Shown one piece after another: positions 11,036 through 22,922 of a stretch of 64,000 bases of DNA. The stretch is from assembly GCF_001949145.1 (NCBI RefSeq), contig NW_019091393.1:317684-381683 (forward strand), given 5' to 3'. The notes below the pieces were generated by a model. It made no database searches, was not told the origin of the DNA, and saw nothing but the letters and a program-made list of their open reading frames with translations. Each line of letters begins with the position of its first letter. The stretch's first letter is position 1. The stretch is from Acanthaster planci. Its lineage: Eukaryota > Echinodermata > Asteroidea > Valvatida > Acanthasteridae. Made by a program: the position numbers and the translations under genes.

Positions 11036-14000
11036 CTAGGCTGAGTTCGGGTGGCTTGTTTTCGTATGTTCACGAAGAGCTCGATTTGTTGTTCGTGGGT
11101 ACAACCGGTTATCGGTACTAGTCATTTGTGTCATGCTAGCAACATGCAACATAGCGGCGTCCTTGTGCATTCTTCGAGAGTTATTGTTTGGATAATTGGG
11201 CTAACTTCTTTTCCATTAAAAAACATTTCTGTCATGGAAAATTGCTGTTAATTTTGGAGAATTGTCCATTGTTTCCAGCTTTGTAAGCCATCTCGATAGT
11301 TTTTCATCTTTTCAAAAATCAAATCTCACGAGTTTTCCCGTGTGGTCGTGTAAAACCCTGACGAGGAAGTGGTGTGTGAACCTGTTCCGAGAACAGTGTG
11401 CTTGGGCCATGTTCCCGCCGATCGAGTGCGAGAACACGAAACTCGTGTCAAGAACAGGCCGCCCGAATTCGACCCTAGTGTCTATTCATGCCAAAAAGTG
11501 GTTTACGACAACGGAGTGACGACTTTTGGAGTTTAATGAGCCGCAAAGGCCGGTTCATACTTCAGGCGAACGTTAGGGAAAAGCGAGCGGATAAGTCACG
11601 AATTATTTGCAGTTGACATGGGGTGTGTTCAACTTCTCAGTATTTAATCTCAAGTCACACGTTCGTGTTCGCTTTTGCTTGAAGTGTAGGTTTGAAGGAA
11701 GAGGAGACTTAACAAAGCCAAAGCCTCCTACATTCAAGAAATGTAAAAAAAAAAAAATAACAGGACGCCCTCCCGCGTCTATTCGGTGATATGAACTGCC
11801 TAAAGCAGGCGATTCTCCGGCTCTCGTCGCTGTCGAATGTTCTATTAGCTATTTGTCTCAATTTCATTAAACTGCACAGACTCATTTACGAAAAGCACAC
11901 TAATCGATTCCTAGTGAAACCCGATCCTGACTTACAATGCCAGGAGTCAGTGAACTGCCGCTCGGGTTCCCACTCAGCGTGTGCTCTCGGCTGTTCTCTC
12001 CCGTGGGACGCGTCATGTTATCCCACAGGCTCAAGTTGTTTCATTCAAGGCTGAAGTCGAGGACAGGGGACAAACTGAATCAAAACCTCGGGTGCGAGGC
12101 GCTTCGTTCTCATTTGTGGACGCGTGGGACAACAAAGATAATACTTAAAATCCGGATGAGCTCACATTTAGCCTTAGAAATTACAGTAATTTTGAAACTG
12201 GCTTTGTCCAGACGGGATCGATATTGGTAATTTCATCATCGTAACGGGTCACCTGAGCTCGCCCAGAGAGGTCAACGGTAAGTGCCGCGGTAATAGCTCG
12301 AATGTAAAATTTACTGGAAATAAGAGACTCTCTATTTTTGAGTCATCTACACTGTAGGGCCATTAAAATCGGAAAGAAACTGTTTATCGACCACACACGT
12401 AATTCCATGTCGAACTTTTCGATCTGGTGGCCGGTGCGAAGAAGCTTTGTTTAATTCTATCTGTGCTTCTTGCTGTATTCTGTAATGGTGTACTGCTTTG
12501 GTTCGGTTGAATAAATATGCGACCGCAAGCCCGCGTAAACTGTAACAATTCCCAGGGGTGAGGACCAGCTTCCGGAAAGGGGGGGGGGTTCAACTCCAAG
12601 ACCACGCATGGTTTGCTGCCTTTTCTTGTCTAAAAAGTTTTATTTGGGAGTTTGGTTCGGGGACTGAACCTCGAGTCAGTACGATCCTGCGTGAAACGCA
12701 GTGGACACGAAACGCACTCAAGGAGTGTACACGGAAAGTATTATATTGACGGAAATCTATTTCCAGGAAATCTTGTTAACACTTTAGAAGTAATATAGAG
12801 AGATTTCACATTAGCGCCGTTTACGCATATCTGCATCGAAACTGAGGTTTTTTGTGTCGAACTTCGTCGCACGCGCCCGCGGAGTCCACACGGTACATGG
12901 AGTATCCGGTTCGTAAGTGTGACACCACTTCAGTTTAAACCACGCCCACTGCACAAGATACACGACCATCGCAGGTACGTTAATTCGCGGTCAATTGTCG
13001 TTATTTTTTCTTTTGATTTTATATGTCGAGTCATCCTGAAAGACTTTTCCACAAAAATGTGCAGCCTGAAAAGTCTGAATTTAACATATCTTTATGTATT
13101 TTGTGTCTTGACTCCTTACTTTCAATCGTCTGATCGTATTAAGAATTGAAGCTGACACATACAGCCTCGTTTTCAAACGCGGAAGTGCGCAGATCGACGC
13201 TAAAAGTGTCGTATTGGGATCCATCTATTCTTTTGGTTTGGCGCTCACTGCTGCGACTAGGTTAGCTAACCGCTCCTGGCAAAACTGGGCTTGTGTCGAG
13301 CCTAATGCGTCCCTGCATACATTATGAATATGGTCGTGGATCAGAGATTTGCACAGCCATGATCCCCGGACCGGCCTCTTTACGGCGTCTAGGTCATCAT
13401 TACATTCTGACCCAAACAAGGTCTAGGCAGCAAGCTAGCACTCTTTGGTCTCAATGGAATAAATTGCCATCTCTTCACACTTGGCCGTTTCCGTCTGTCG
13501 CTGTCGGTTGCCTATATATGCTCTTTGTTACCCGTAGGATGGGCATAATATCTTCATAAGTAGAAAGGACTTGCATCAATAGTCATAGCAAAGCTCTGAA
13601 CACTGAATGAACATGTCAAAGGAGCAGCAGCAGCTCCTAAGCCATCCCATTCCAATTCAGTAAGTGATGATTATTTACCGGATGGAAAGAAACAAATCCA
13701 GCTCCGAATCCACTTGTTGTTGCCTTTTTATCGAACTCGACAATCTTAGTGCATTCCTGGCAGAGTCCTCTTCAAATCCGCCACAGATTCGTTGTTTTCT
13801 GCAACGGTGCTTCGAGCCATTTTGGGCGGGATTTTCCGGCAGCTATGGGAGTTTTTTTGGGGGGCTTCAGATCCTCGCTGACTGATACCGGTCTGGGAAA
13901 TTTGAGCCCAGACGTGAAAGAAAATCGGATTTCCTCTATATCAGCGACGCCATCTTTTGGTGTACCCCGAGGGTGAAAAAGGAGGGCTGCAAACCATGGG

Positions 14001-15058
14001 AGCTATTTTTACGCGGAAAGTCTTAGGAATTACTGTCTGTGACATCCGATTGGGCGAAATAAGGGGCTTTGTAAGATTACATTTCTATGTGGCGTGGAAA
14101 ATCTAAAAGCTGAAATGATGTACAGGAATTTATCTAATAGTGTAGTCCCGGATGTGTCGATCGAAGTGTTGCATCAAAACCCCGGTTTCTTCTTCCAAGA
14201 AAACAAATGTGAGGCGAAACTTAGTTTCCAGTCGAATCTGGATTTGTCAAATGAGCACGGTTCACTTGTAGCGGTATTTGCAAGATGAGTGATGACCATA
14301 CGTATGCGCACTAAGCTCCATGATTCTGAATTCACCACTGGATAAATTGGGCTTGCTGCAGAGCACCGAGCCTTGCTCGTATCACACTCCATGGACGGCT
14401 CGTAATTGGCGGCAATCCATCCATCATGACATAGGAGCGAGGGACTCGTCGTGCTCGGACGCCCTGCGTCGCGGTAACAACAAAAACACCTGCCGCTAGG
14501 AGATAGAAAAAGAAAGGGGGAAAGTGAAGCTGTCTCATCCGATCGAGGTATTCCTGGCACGAAATTGGACTTGATGGGTGTGACACATTCATGAAGAAGG
14601 TGAATTCATTCCCTCTGATGGCCAATTCACTCGAGGAGCTGCACTCGGCGATCGTTGATTGTAGTCAAGAATGACGCCTTTAACAATTGTCACCTACTTG
14701 CCTTAAAAACGGAGGCTGTGTTAAACCTCTGCGTTTGGTAAATAGGCAAATGTTTTACAAAAGGAAACAGAATCCTTGGATTAATTCAGTGAAGCCTTTT
14801 TACCTGATGTTCTCTTCCTTTGTATTGTAGAGGAATACCGGTAATTGTATTGAAAGACCAGTGATAAAACACAGAATGGGCATGCTGTCAGGATTAACAA
14901 GGTGTCTAATCCAATAGTGGTTACCAGATTTAGATAGGTTGCCTTTTCACTTTTATAATCACCAAGATAAGAATTTCACAAGCCTCAAATCAACAGTGAT
15001 TATTAATGTAAAAGCGAACTTAAAGTTGCTTTCAAGTTACACTCAAACTGGTCAAATA

Positions 15059-15362
15059 TAAGCCCTTTGCGAGTTAAATTTGAATGAAATCTTGTACACT
15101 GAGTTATCTGATTACCACTTAACACTTTGCATTTCCCCGACTAAAGACACGGTTGCTGTACGTCGTGACTTTGTGCCAATCTTAATATCTATAAAACACA
15201 GTGAATTGGTGCAAGGTTTCTTTAACTAAGCAAAACCTTGCCCCGAATCACGAGATGTAGAGCAACAGTGTCTTGAGTACGGAGAGTTAAACTAGTTATT
15301 TTCACGTGAAACTAAAGAACTAGCGTACGAAATTGTATTCAGATTTAACTCGCCAAAAAGCT
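15059..15362 (+). mobile_element. MITE family S, copy A (internally shortened)
   Basis: The left end (AGCCCTTTGCGAGTTAAATT, near 15061) matches the reverse complement of the right end (TTTAACTCGCCAAAAAGCT, near 15344-15362). The terminal inverted repeats extend for about 45 bp. The same sequence recurs at 55734-56520 and 62118-62479. This copy lacks part of the interior found in copy C (the stretch around the TTTTGCATAG motif). It has no coding capacity. Flanks are TA-rich, compatible with a TA-type target site, but this is not certain. Confidence 0.8.
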
Positions 15363-18300
15363 GAATTTGAGCGGGAATCAATCATCAACAGAGTGATGTT
15401 GTACCAACTGTCCATTGTTTGTATTCCATCTCGGTTTTTCAATGTATTGTAAACAGTACGTGTAGTATGTATCGGAAACGTATCGATTTACGTGGGATAT
15501 CGATTTTCACAAAACGAAATCGAGTCACAGAAACACTGCCTTGTCAGTTTGAACGTTTTTTTCAAGACTTCAATCAGAATATTTCTTTTCGGATTCTCTT
15601 ATATGGGCAGATCTTTTCTCATGTATAGTCACGAACGGGATATGCAAATTGCAACGACAGGTCTCCATCTTTTCTCCTTTCTATAGCCTTTTATTATTCT
15701 GATAGATGTGAATGCGACAAAGGGTTATCAAAAGTGGACACGTTCGGGAAGCAAAATGAGTGGATATATTCGACACCTGTCACGGGCAATCTGCAGGCTC
15801 TCATGCCTCGGAGCGTCCAAGCGAACGATGCCTGATGGGCATGCACTGATCCGCGTCAAGGGATGTAGCGTTCATAGCCCCCTTTAGCCGGGTTGGAACC
15901 CCTATCCCTATTGCAGATGGTGAAAAGTCTCCCGAGTTCACATCGTGTGACGACTCCTGGTCGCGGAACGTGACCAGGTTACCCTCCGGGGAGACGAAAC
16001 ATCGGTTTCCAGTAATTGCACATCCATCGGAAACTTCGTCTTTTGAGCCCCCGACGCCCCGGGAGCGATCAAAATCACCATATCGCGCACCCAGGTATTC
16101 CGTGCCGTGAGGGCAGCGTTCTCATATAGACGTGTTTCCAGTCTGTCGGCGTCCGAGGCGACATTAGGCACGCATGAACATTGTGGGTCTATCCGGACAA
16201 CAGGCTCGAAACGGTCACAAGGTGTATTGAGCAACCGTACAAGGAGATCCCTCTTGGAATTACATTCTTAGCAATGCTTTCTTTCACTATTAAAAAAAAT
16301 GTTCTTGTCAATTTAAATGTGTGTTTCTCTTCAACAAACGAACTTGCCTAAAGTAATTGATTTTTACGCATCGCCTCTCACCTAAAGCTAGTCTGGTCCT
16401 CCTGATAGCCCTACATATTATCTACAGCCACAGTCTGGGACACGTGGTGATTGAAAGTGTCGTATTTTTCAGACAATCACAAGCGCCAAAATGGAACGTG
16501 ATAGAAGAACCAGTTGCTCAGGGCATTTTGGAACGGCGTGCATCGTCGAATACGCCCTGCACGTGCTGTCAGCACATTGACGAATGCTTAAAGTTAAACC
16601 GTAGTGGATTTCTAAGGGAGAAAGGGGGCAAATTTTCAACTTAATACTTGGTCAGTATAGTGAGATTTATCATTGATGTACTCCAAATCGTCAATCGTAC
16701 GACGATCTGACCTATCGCAGTTTTTGACGAATTTGGGTTTTTAGCATATTGTTGTCATGCATGATGAAATCTTTATTTTCTAAAAGTTCTAAATTTGTAG
16801 GTGCTTGGCAAAGATAAATAAGTTAGTTTGGGTAACAAAAAATGTTGACCTACCTCTACGAAATTTAAAATTATTATTTCAGGGACTGAAGCATTGAGAC
16901 AACGCTGTTTTATTTCCAGGAAGTGACTTACACAGTCTGGTATCAGGACCACTTTACTGATCGATGTCATTTGGAGTTCAGTTATTCGGAACCAGTCTTT
17001 AGTGCTGTTTCGTGTCATTAGGTGGCTGAACCTTGAACCTTAATTTCAACTGAGTTTCTGTTTCTGTACGACTGAATGACTGAACCTAAGTATATTCCTT
17101 TTTTTATTATGGTGAATCCTTTTTTTATGCTGAAATTCGAATAAAATCATGATGGGCATTCGTGTGTACGATGACACGAAATCCTAAGCTAGGCGTAAAA
17201 GTAAGTCTGACATTTTATTTTTTAATCCAAAACACTACTGTTTGTGTGCATTTCCCCTAAGATTTTTGATGCATTGCAATGCTGGCACTCCGCATCATTG
17301 AACCAGGTGCTTTTCTGCAGCTGTTACTAGTCTTTTATTAAGGTCATTTAAAAGTCACTTTTGTCCTTTAAAACGATTATGAAATAACTCTGACATTTGT
17401 CATTTAAAAGCAATGATGTCCATTGCACGAGCATGCGTTAGTATGCGCGAGCATGTGCAAACGACACAGGTCACTCTCAGCTACAGAGAAATCGAAATGC
17501 TTCATTCCACGAAGTGACCCATCTGTCTAGGTCGCAGTTTGCGCTCATAAAATAAGACAATAAATTTGAACAAAGTGACATATGGTTTGGATGCCTCATT
17601 TTAACCTCGTACATAAGATTTTTTCCAACAAAATATCTCATATGTTAATTTAAGTATCTAACTTTATCAAAATACAAAATCTGTGTCGATAAAAGTTAGT
17701 ATTGTGGGGAAAAGGAAAAAAATTCAACACCGACCCAACTTAAAACACGTTTATTTTTTTTCAAAATGTCATAAACTGAGATAGGTCAGATGGTGGTACG
17801 ACAAACGAAATGAGATTCATCGAAATGAAGATTGCAGGTAAGGGTGATTCAGACCGAATGACTGATGGTTCGAATTTCTATCAATATTCGGTAAGGCAGC
17901 AAGTTTTGGGCCAGCCAAGCCTCTGGAGAAGCATAGGTAAAAGAAATGACGCATAATAATATCACATCATAAATCCTTAAGAAGGCGATTTGGTTACGAA
18001 GAAACTGAGTTTCTGCACATTTATCAAATGCATCGTAACTACAATATTCGAATCGAAGCGTAAATACTCGAATATTCGATAATCGATTAAATATTAATAC
18101 ATTTTGCACAAGCTTACAAGGGAAAGTGAGAGAGCTAAGCAAAAGACCTGGTTCTCTTTAAGGCGTCGATCCTATGACAGCCATAGCACTGTCATCGCGT
18201 TAAGACCCCTCATATCCACTGTCCATTGCCTGAGCTCTTGGCTCTCAAGAGGTGCAAAATCCTTCCATATCCTGCAAACGCGGGTGGTCCATGTCTTGGC

Positions 18301-18929
18301 AAGGATTTCAGGCGAGACTTTCAGGCCGAGAAGGTAAACTGAAACCAGCTCGTCACGTGCCAGTTTTGACACCGTTTTTTTGTTTGGATAGATTAGCAAC
18401 CGTCCCGCTGGGCTGTCGACGCGCATTTAGCGCCCGCCAAATTCTCGTCAGAATCCGCACCTCATTTGAATGTCACTTCTGATCCTGTCTCCTCCGAAAG
18501 GATTATTCGGTTCTCAGCACATTTTGACACCAACGGACGGTTGCCCAATTTTCTTGCGATGAACGTGTGTATCATTTTGTAATGAATTCGATCATTTCTA
18601 TCAGAGTATCAGTTTGATGGTCGGTCGCCTTTAACACGTTAAGAATGAATTAGGCCCCTAACATAATGAATGATCTTCTGACCCAAGCCGAATGTATCTC
18701 GATATGAATCTCTGTGAATTTGCTGTTCACTTGTCATAATTTTCTCTTATATATATTTACGATAATTCGATGAAAGTGTCATACATATATAACGTAACAC
18801 TGTTCTCAAATGATCATATGATCAGACATTTACTGCGACAGTCATTAGGTTTCGATTCATTGTGCGATTCTTCGTTTTTGTTTTAAAGATGGACTTCGCG
18901 TTGGGGAGATGTTAATTTCAATTACAGGT

Positions 18930-19083
18930 TTGGGCCTTACCTGATTTACATATATTTATAAACGCTGTATACTCAGTGCTTGTCCGAGAGCTTGCAAAAT
19001 ATTCACAGGCTTTCTCGGGCGGGACTCGAACCCACGACCTCCTGCTTACTAGTGCAGACATCTTAACCATTCTACCCCCGAGC
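18930..19083 (-). mobile_element. tRNA-derived SINE-like element
   Basis: Read on the minus strand, 19083-19014 gives a tRNA-like head: acceptor-like GCTCGGG pairing 6/7 with CCCGAGA, an A-box region (GGTAGAATGGTTAAG), an anticodon arm with CTAGTAA, and a convincing T-arm/B box (GTGGGTTCGAGTCCCGC). The anticodon stem is defective (4 bp around an 8-base loop), so a working tRNA-Thr gene is unlikely. An unrelated AT-rich body (to about 18930) follows without a CCA end. This is the usual layout of a Pol III SINE. The left limit is uncertain. Confidence 0.7.
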
Positions 19084-19909
19084 TCGCTGGAGTCGGTGGT
19101 GCGATTCTGCCGTTTTTGTCAACGCAATATTAACTCACCTGATCCCATCTGCAGAATTGCACTTCAGCAGTTAAATTTTCATGTCTACATCAGCTGAAGC
19201 GAATGCCTCCATGGAAACACCATGATAGCAATCAAACATTTCCTGCATGTATATGTTTTTTCTTGTGAATTTTAATCTTTTCTGTTATCAGGGGTGCGTT
19301 GGGGCTCATGAAGCAAAGATCGACGCATGCTCAGTTGAGTGAATCATTCACTCAGAACCACACAGTGAATTTGCTTGACTCGTTACCCGGATCCCAAATC
19401 CATTCTGGTAAAGATCATTACCCGACACCCTTATTCCACCCATCTCGACTGCTCTTAGGCGAGTGTTTGACCGCTGACGTTGATTGCTTTCGTTTATTCG
19501 CTGGCTCATTTCTTTATTGTTTTAATCGACACGTACCGAGACTTTGGCAATAGGTAACTCATCCAATAATTATGGTAAGCCATATTCCTGCACTGCAGGA
19601 GGTGGCATAAATTTGTGCTGGAAATTTGAAAGGGGGGGGACTTGGGGGGGGGGGGTAAAATGCCCGGCCATGGAATGTGAAAGGGAGGTGGGTGCTGACA
19701 CCATACACTACGGGGAGGGGGAGTGATGTCCATGATATTGATGAACAGCTGCAATATGTATTACATTCAAGCAGAATCCTACATCGGAATGGCATATCTA
19801 TGGCCTTTTTTTATTGTTTTCCGTTTTTGAACGATATTGAGTACATTTTCGTCTTTAGGAAGTTCGAAGAGTCTTAACAATCCGCTTGAATTTTTTGTTC
19901 AACACAAAA

Positions 19910-19995
19910 AGTGGGGTTGGAATGATTAGAGAAATATATAATCTCATATATATAAATATATATATATATATATAAAAAATCATTCCAACCCCACT
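19910..19995. repeat. Perfect 18-bp inverted repeat with AT loop
   Basis: AGTGGGGTTGGAATGATT (19910-19927) is exactly complementary to AATCATTCCAACCCCACT (19978-19995). The 50-bp loop is mainly a TA microsatellite. The perfect arms suggest a young palindromic element or a TA-stabilised cruciform. No target duplication was recognised. Confidence 0.9.
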
Positions 19996-21690
19996 ACATT
20001 TATATATTTATGTATGTGCCCACCCCCAGTATTTATGACGACATTGTCATCGTTCATTTTCAGGTTGGTGTGCTTCCAACTCCACTTTTACGACCCCTGT
20101 GATTTGAAATAATGATTTATAGGTTATTAATTTTTAGATCTAGGTCGTTTCCTTTCGTTGGATTTATTTCTTTTTATTTTCTGACGTGGTACCGTAAAAA
20201 ACAAGTAGCAGTTCATTTTTTGAATTGCTTCGAGGTTGGCCATGCGTAAAGCTTACTGGGGGGGAATTTATTCTCCATGGCGTCTGCCACGTTCTTCGTC
20301 ATTATCAAGGCGAGTCAGGCCTCAAGTCGATCAAACTCACGGTCCTAAATCATGACTCCCCGCAGTTGCTCCAGATCCGTCATTCCGTGGAGCGGTCGAG
20401 ACACGCCGCACCCCCCCCCCTCCCTCGCTGTAAGCCGAGCCCGGCGCGCCCCATTTCTCTCAAATGAAACGTTAATTCGCGTGCGGCTCCATCTCAGCGA
20501 TTCGATATGAGACGACCGCTGCGTCGGCACGTGTGCAAGGGACGACGGGGGGGGGGGAGGAGCTGGGGTGGGGAAGGGGTCACCATCGGTTAGGGAAGTA
20601 CATGGGCGATAGAGTCGACACGGTTGGTGTTGACGTCCAAGCCCGCTTGCCTGTCATGCTGGAGACCTTGACACTCCATCGGTGCGCATGCTCCCAAGCA
20701 AGTAGCCAATAATGCATCAACGTTAGCGCCCGCTTCAATGCCGGCACCAATCACTGCTCAGCAAAGACCAGCTGGTTCCAATCCAAAGCAATGCGCACTG
20801 CATGGCGTTAGCTGATAGCCTGTTCGCTACAGGCCAGTCTTGTTGGGGAAGAGCAAATTTCCCGCTTCCCACTTTATTCAAATAAGCACCAGGTCTATGA
20901 GTGCGCCAGCGTGTCCAAGTACAACCGCTGTTGAGCCTGCTCGTATGCAAAACTTCCAAAACCTATAATGCTCGACTCGACATGGGGATTGCACGTTATT
21001 CGGAATGCATCAAAACGTCAACTGATTTTTCCAAAGTGAATTCCTTTCATAGGAGTTAAAATACAACTTTTTCAATACAAAAAGATTTTACTTATTTCGT
21101 CCTGTGGCCAAAGTTGATTTTGTGAGGAATTGCGCAATAGGCCTTGACGTCTCCCAACTGCGCACGCACGCGGGCATATCGAGACTTTTAGTTTTACGGT
21201 GTTATTTTAAGATGACAAATGTAGAAAAAAATTACTCCTGTCAGTTTTAAGGTGTGCAAATGGCTGAAACAGACATATTCTCGGTCAAATCGAAGACTGC
21301 ACACGTAAGAGTTCGCACATGAATAGGGGAATTAAAAGACACGGTACCATAACAGAGAGTGAGGTCCGTCCGATTTCGGAATTTTGTCATTTCACATCAG
21401 GAACATATCCATGTTGTTGTTACTCAGCCTCTACGATTTTGTAGTCAGTTGAAAAGGATCAAGCCATGATGTTAGTTAGAATGCCAAACTGGTTTGTTCA
21501 GTTGGTGTTCTAACTTGTCGGTAGTTTTTAAAGATGCAAACAATTTTCTTCAAATTTGACAACAAAAATAGGAAGGATGAAGCAGTTGCAACAGATTGGA
21601 CCGCAATGGCTAAATTACGCCTTAAGAAAGAACAGTTTCTGCATAATGAACAATCGGCACGTGGAATCAAAAAGGCGGAAAGCAGCCTAC

Positions 21691-22085
21691 CTTTCAAGTG
21701 CAATGACCACCATGGTGTAGATAGAGCAGGTTGGGGATAAGGCGTTGACGAAGGCTACGATGCGGCACATTGCCTCACCAAGCGGCCAGTGGCTGAGAAT
21801 TCCCACAGCTAACTTCGTGGGGACGAGGAGCAGGGTTAAGAGGAGGTCCGCCAGGGCTAGGTTGGCAAGCAACAGGCAGGTGGCGGTGTGGAGGCGCCGG
21901 CAGCGGTGAACGGCGAAGATTACCATGCCGTTCCCTATCAATCCCAGAAGGAAGATGACGGCGTAGGTGGCGGTGGACGGCCCCAGGACCGTCCAGTCGA
22001 ACTCGCTGAAGTAGTCGTAGGAGTAATCCGAGGTCGAGTTCTCCCTGCTGGAGGACTCTCCTCCCGGAGCGGCGAACGAAGCCAT
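21691..22085 (-). CDS. Class A GPCR, first coding exon (N-terminus to TM3)
   Basis: This exon encodes the first 131 residues of a rhodopsin-like receptor, a plasma-membrane protein that signals through G proteins. The extracellular N-terminus (about residues 1-36) has one N-glycosylation site (N16-S-T) and a Tyr/Asp-rich stretch (residues 20-30). TM1 carries the hallmark GN (N52 = 1.50). TM2 reads NLALADLLL with D80 = 2.50, followed by P89. W100 and C107 (3.25) open TM3, which ends in I-A-L-E. The ATG at 22083-22085 is the first Met after an in-frame TGA (22110-22112) and has G at -3 and +4, so the start is well supported. The exon ends in AG followed by GTAGGC, splitting the Arg codon of the E-R motif. 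The E-R ending, the NLALADLLL type of TM2 and the W-x-L-G-E-x-M-C block suggest a peptide receptor (CCK/NPY/orexin/tachykinin-like). The exact family is not resolved. Confidence 0.9.
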
Positions 22086-22112
22086 GTCACCCCCCACCTT
22101 GAAGAAGCCTCA

Positions 22113-22922
22113 CTGTACCGTGAGCATGTGCGCCAAACGTAGTCTTCAATGGTTCAGCACGCCATTGTCACCCACCCAGACACAGCGTTCCGCGGGCCAG
22201 ACGTCATGTGCTGTGTCTCTCTTGCTTCCTTGATACTGGAGCCAAACGGACCGCTTCCTTTCTTCCCACAGCCTCCTTGGACGATTTCACATCTGTGGAA
22301 GAATCACAAAGCTCGTGAAAATACAGACCCATCCATCTTATCACCAGCTGCCGGACGCCTGTCCCAAAATCAAACCACCAAATTAGAGACCGGCATGAAC
22401 TTTCATTGAGGTGGTTGATGGGTAATATCCTCTGAAATGAAAGAGGGAGAAACAAAGCCGATCCTTACAGATAAAAAAAAATCACCACTCGCGCGTTATT
22501 TATTAACTTTGTAAGTACTTGGTAATTGATCGTTCCTGCATTGCCGCCATTAGTTTTGTTACATCGAATTAGCCCGACTCGCTTTGGGGCGATGTTTGTC
22601 CTCTGGTTGCTCGGGCGGGACGGCGGATGCGTTCGGTCGCAATGTAATTACCTTCAGAGCGTGTAATTAGGAATCGACCCTGGCCGGCACACGGATGCCC
22701 CACCAAAACATCATCGATTCCTCAGATTTGATCCTGGTAATCGAATCGATGTCAGTCGTCTTCGCGTCAGAGATTGCAGGAAACGCCAAGATGGCAGCAA
22801 TTCATGTACTCCTCATCGCTGTGACAAATTAAAACATTTTACACAGACAGATTGAAGCTTGGAAAGCTAATGAGAAAAAAAATGTCCGCGGTACAAAACA
22901 TTTCAGGCGGAATGACAAGATC
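22113..22922. other. Presumed 5' flank of the GPCR gene; nothing definite
   Basis: This stretch lies upstream of the receptor start codon on the minus strand. It should contain the 5' UTR and possibly the promoter, or an upstream non-coding exon. I see no clear TATA box, CpG island or coding exon. Confidence 0.4.

Larger units (their letters stand above)
1774..21690 (-). other. Intron of the GPCR gene (about 19.9 kb)
   Basis: The intron starts with GTAGGC after exon 1 and ends with CACTCGCTAG before exon 2. It lies at the E-R motif at the end of TM3, a common intron position in peptide-type GPCR genes. I found no extra coding exon needed to keep the frame. Its contents are mainly mobile-element relics, listed separately: fold-back DNA, a 24-bp tandem repeat, an hAT-type MITE, family R and S copies, a SINE-like element and hairpins. 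The stretches 1774-5900, 11040-15050 and 15370-18920 otherwise show only short chance reading frames. Confidence 0.8.

Noticed and set aside
15938-16234. 98-codon frame (minus strand) in a GC-rich block, with a second open frame overlapping it
   Set aside because: Two different frames look equally coding-like and neither matches a known domain, which argues for base composition, not coding.
19013-19083. Functional tRNA-Thr gene
   Set aside because: The anticodon stem cannot form a normal 5-bp stem with a 7-base loop, and the flanking body fits a SINE.
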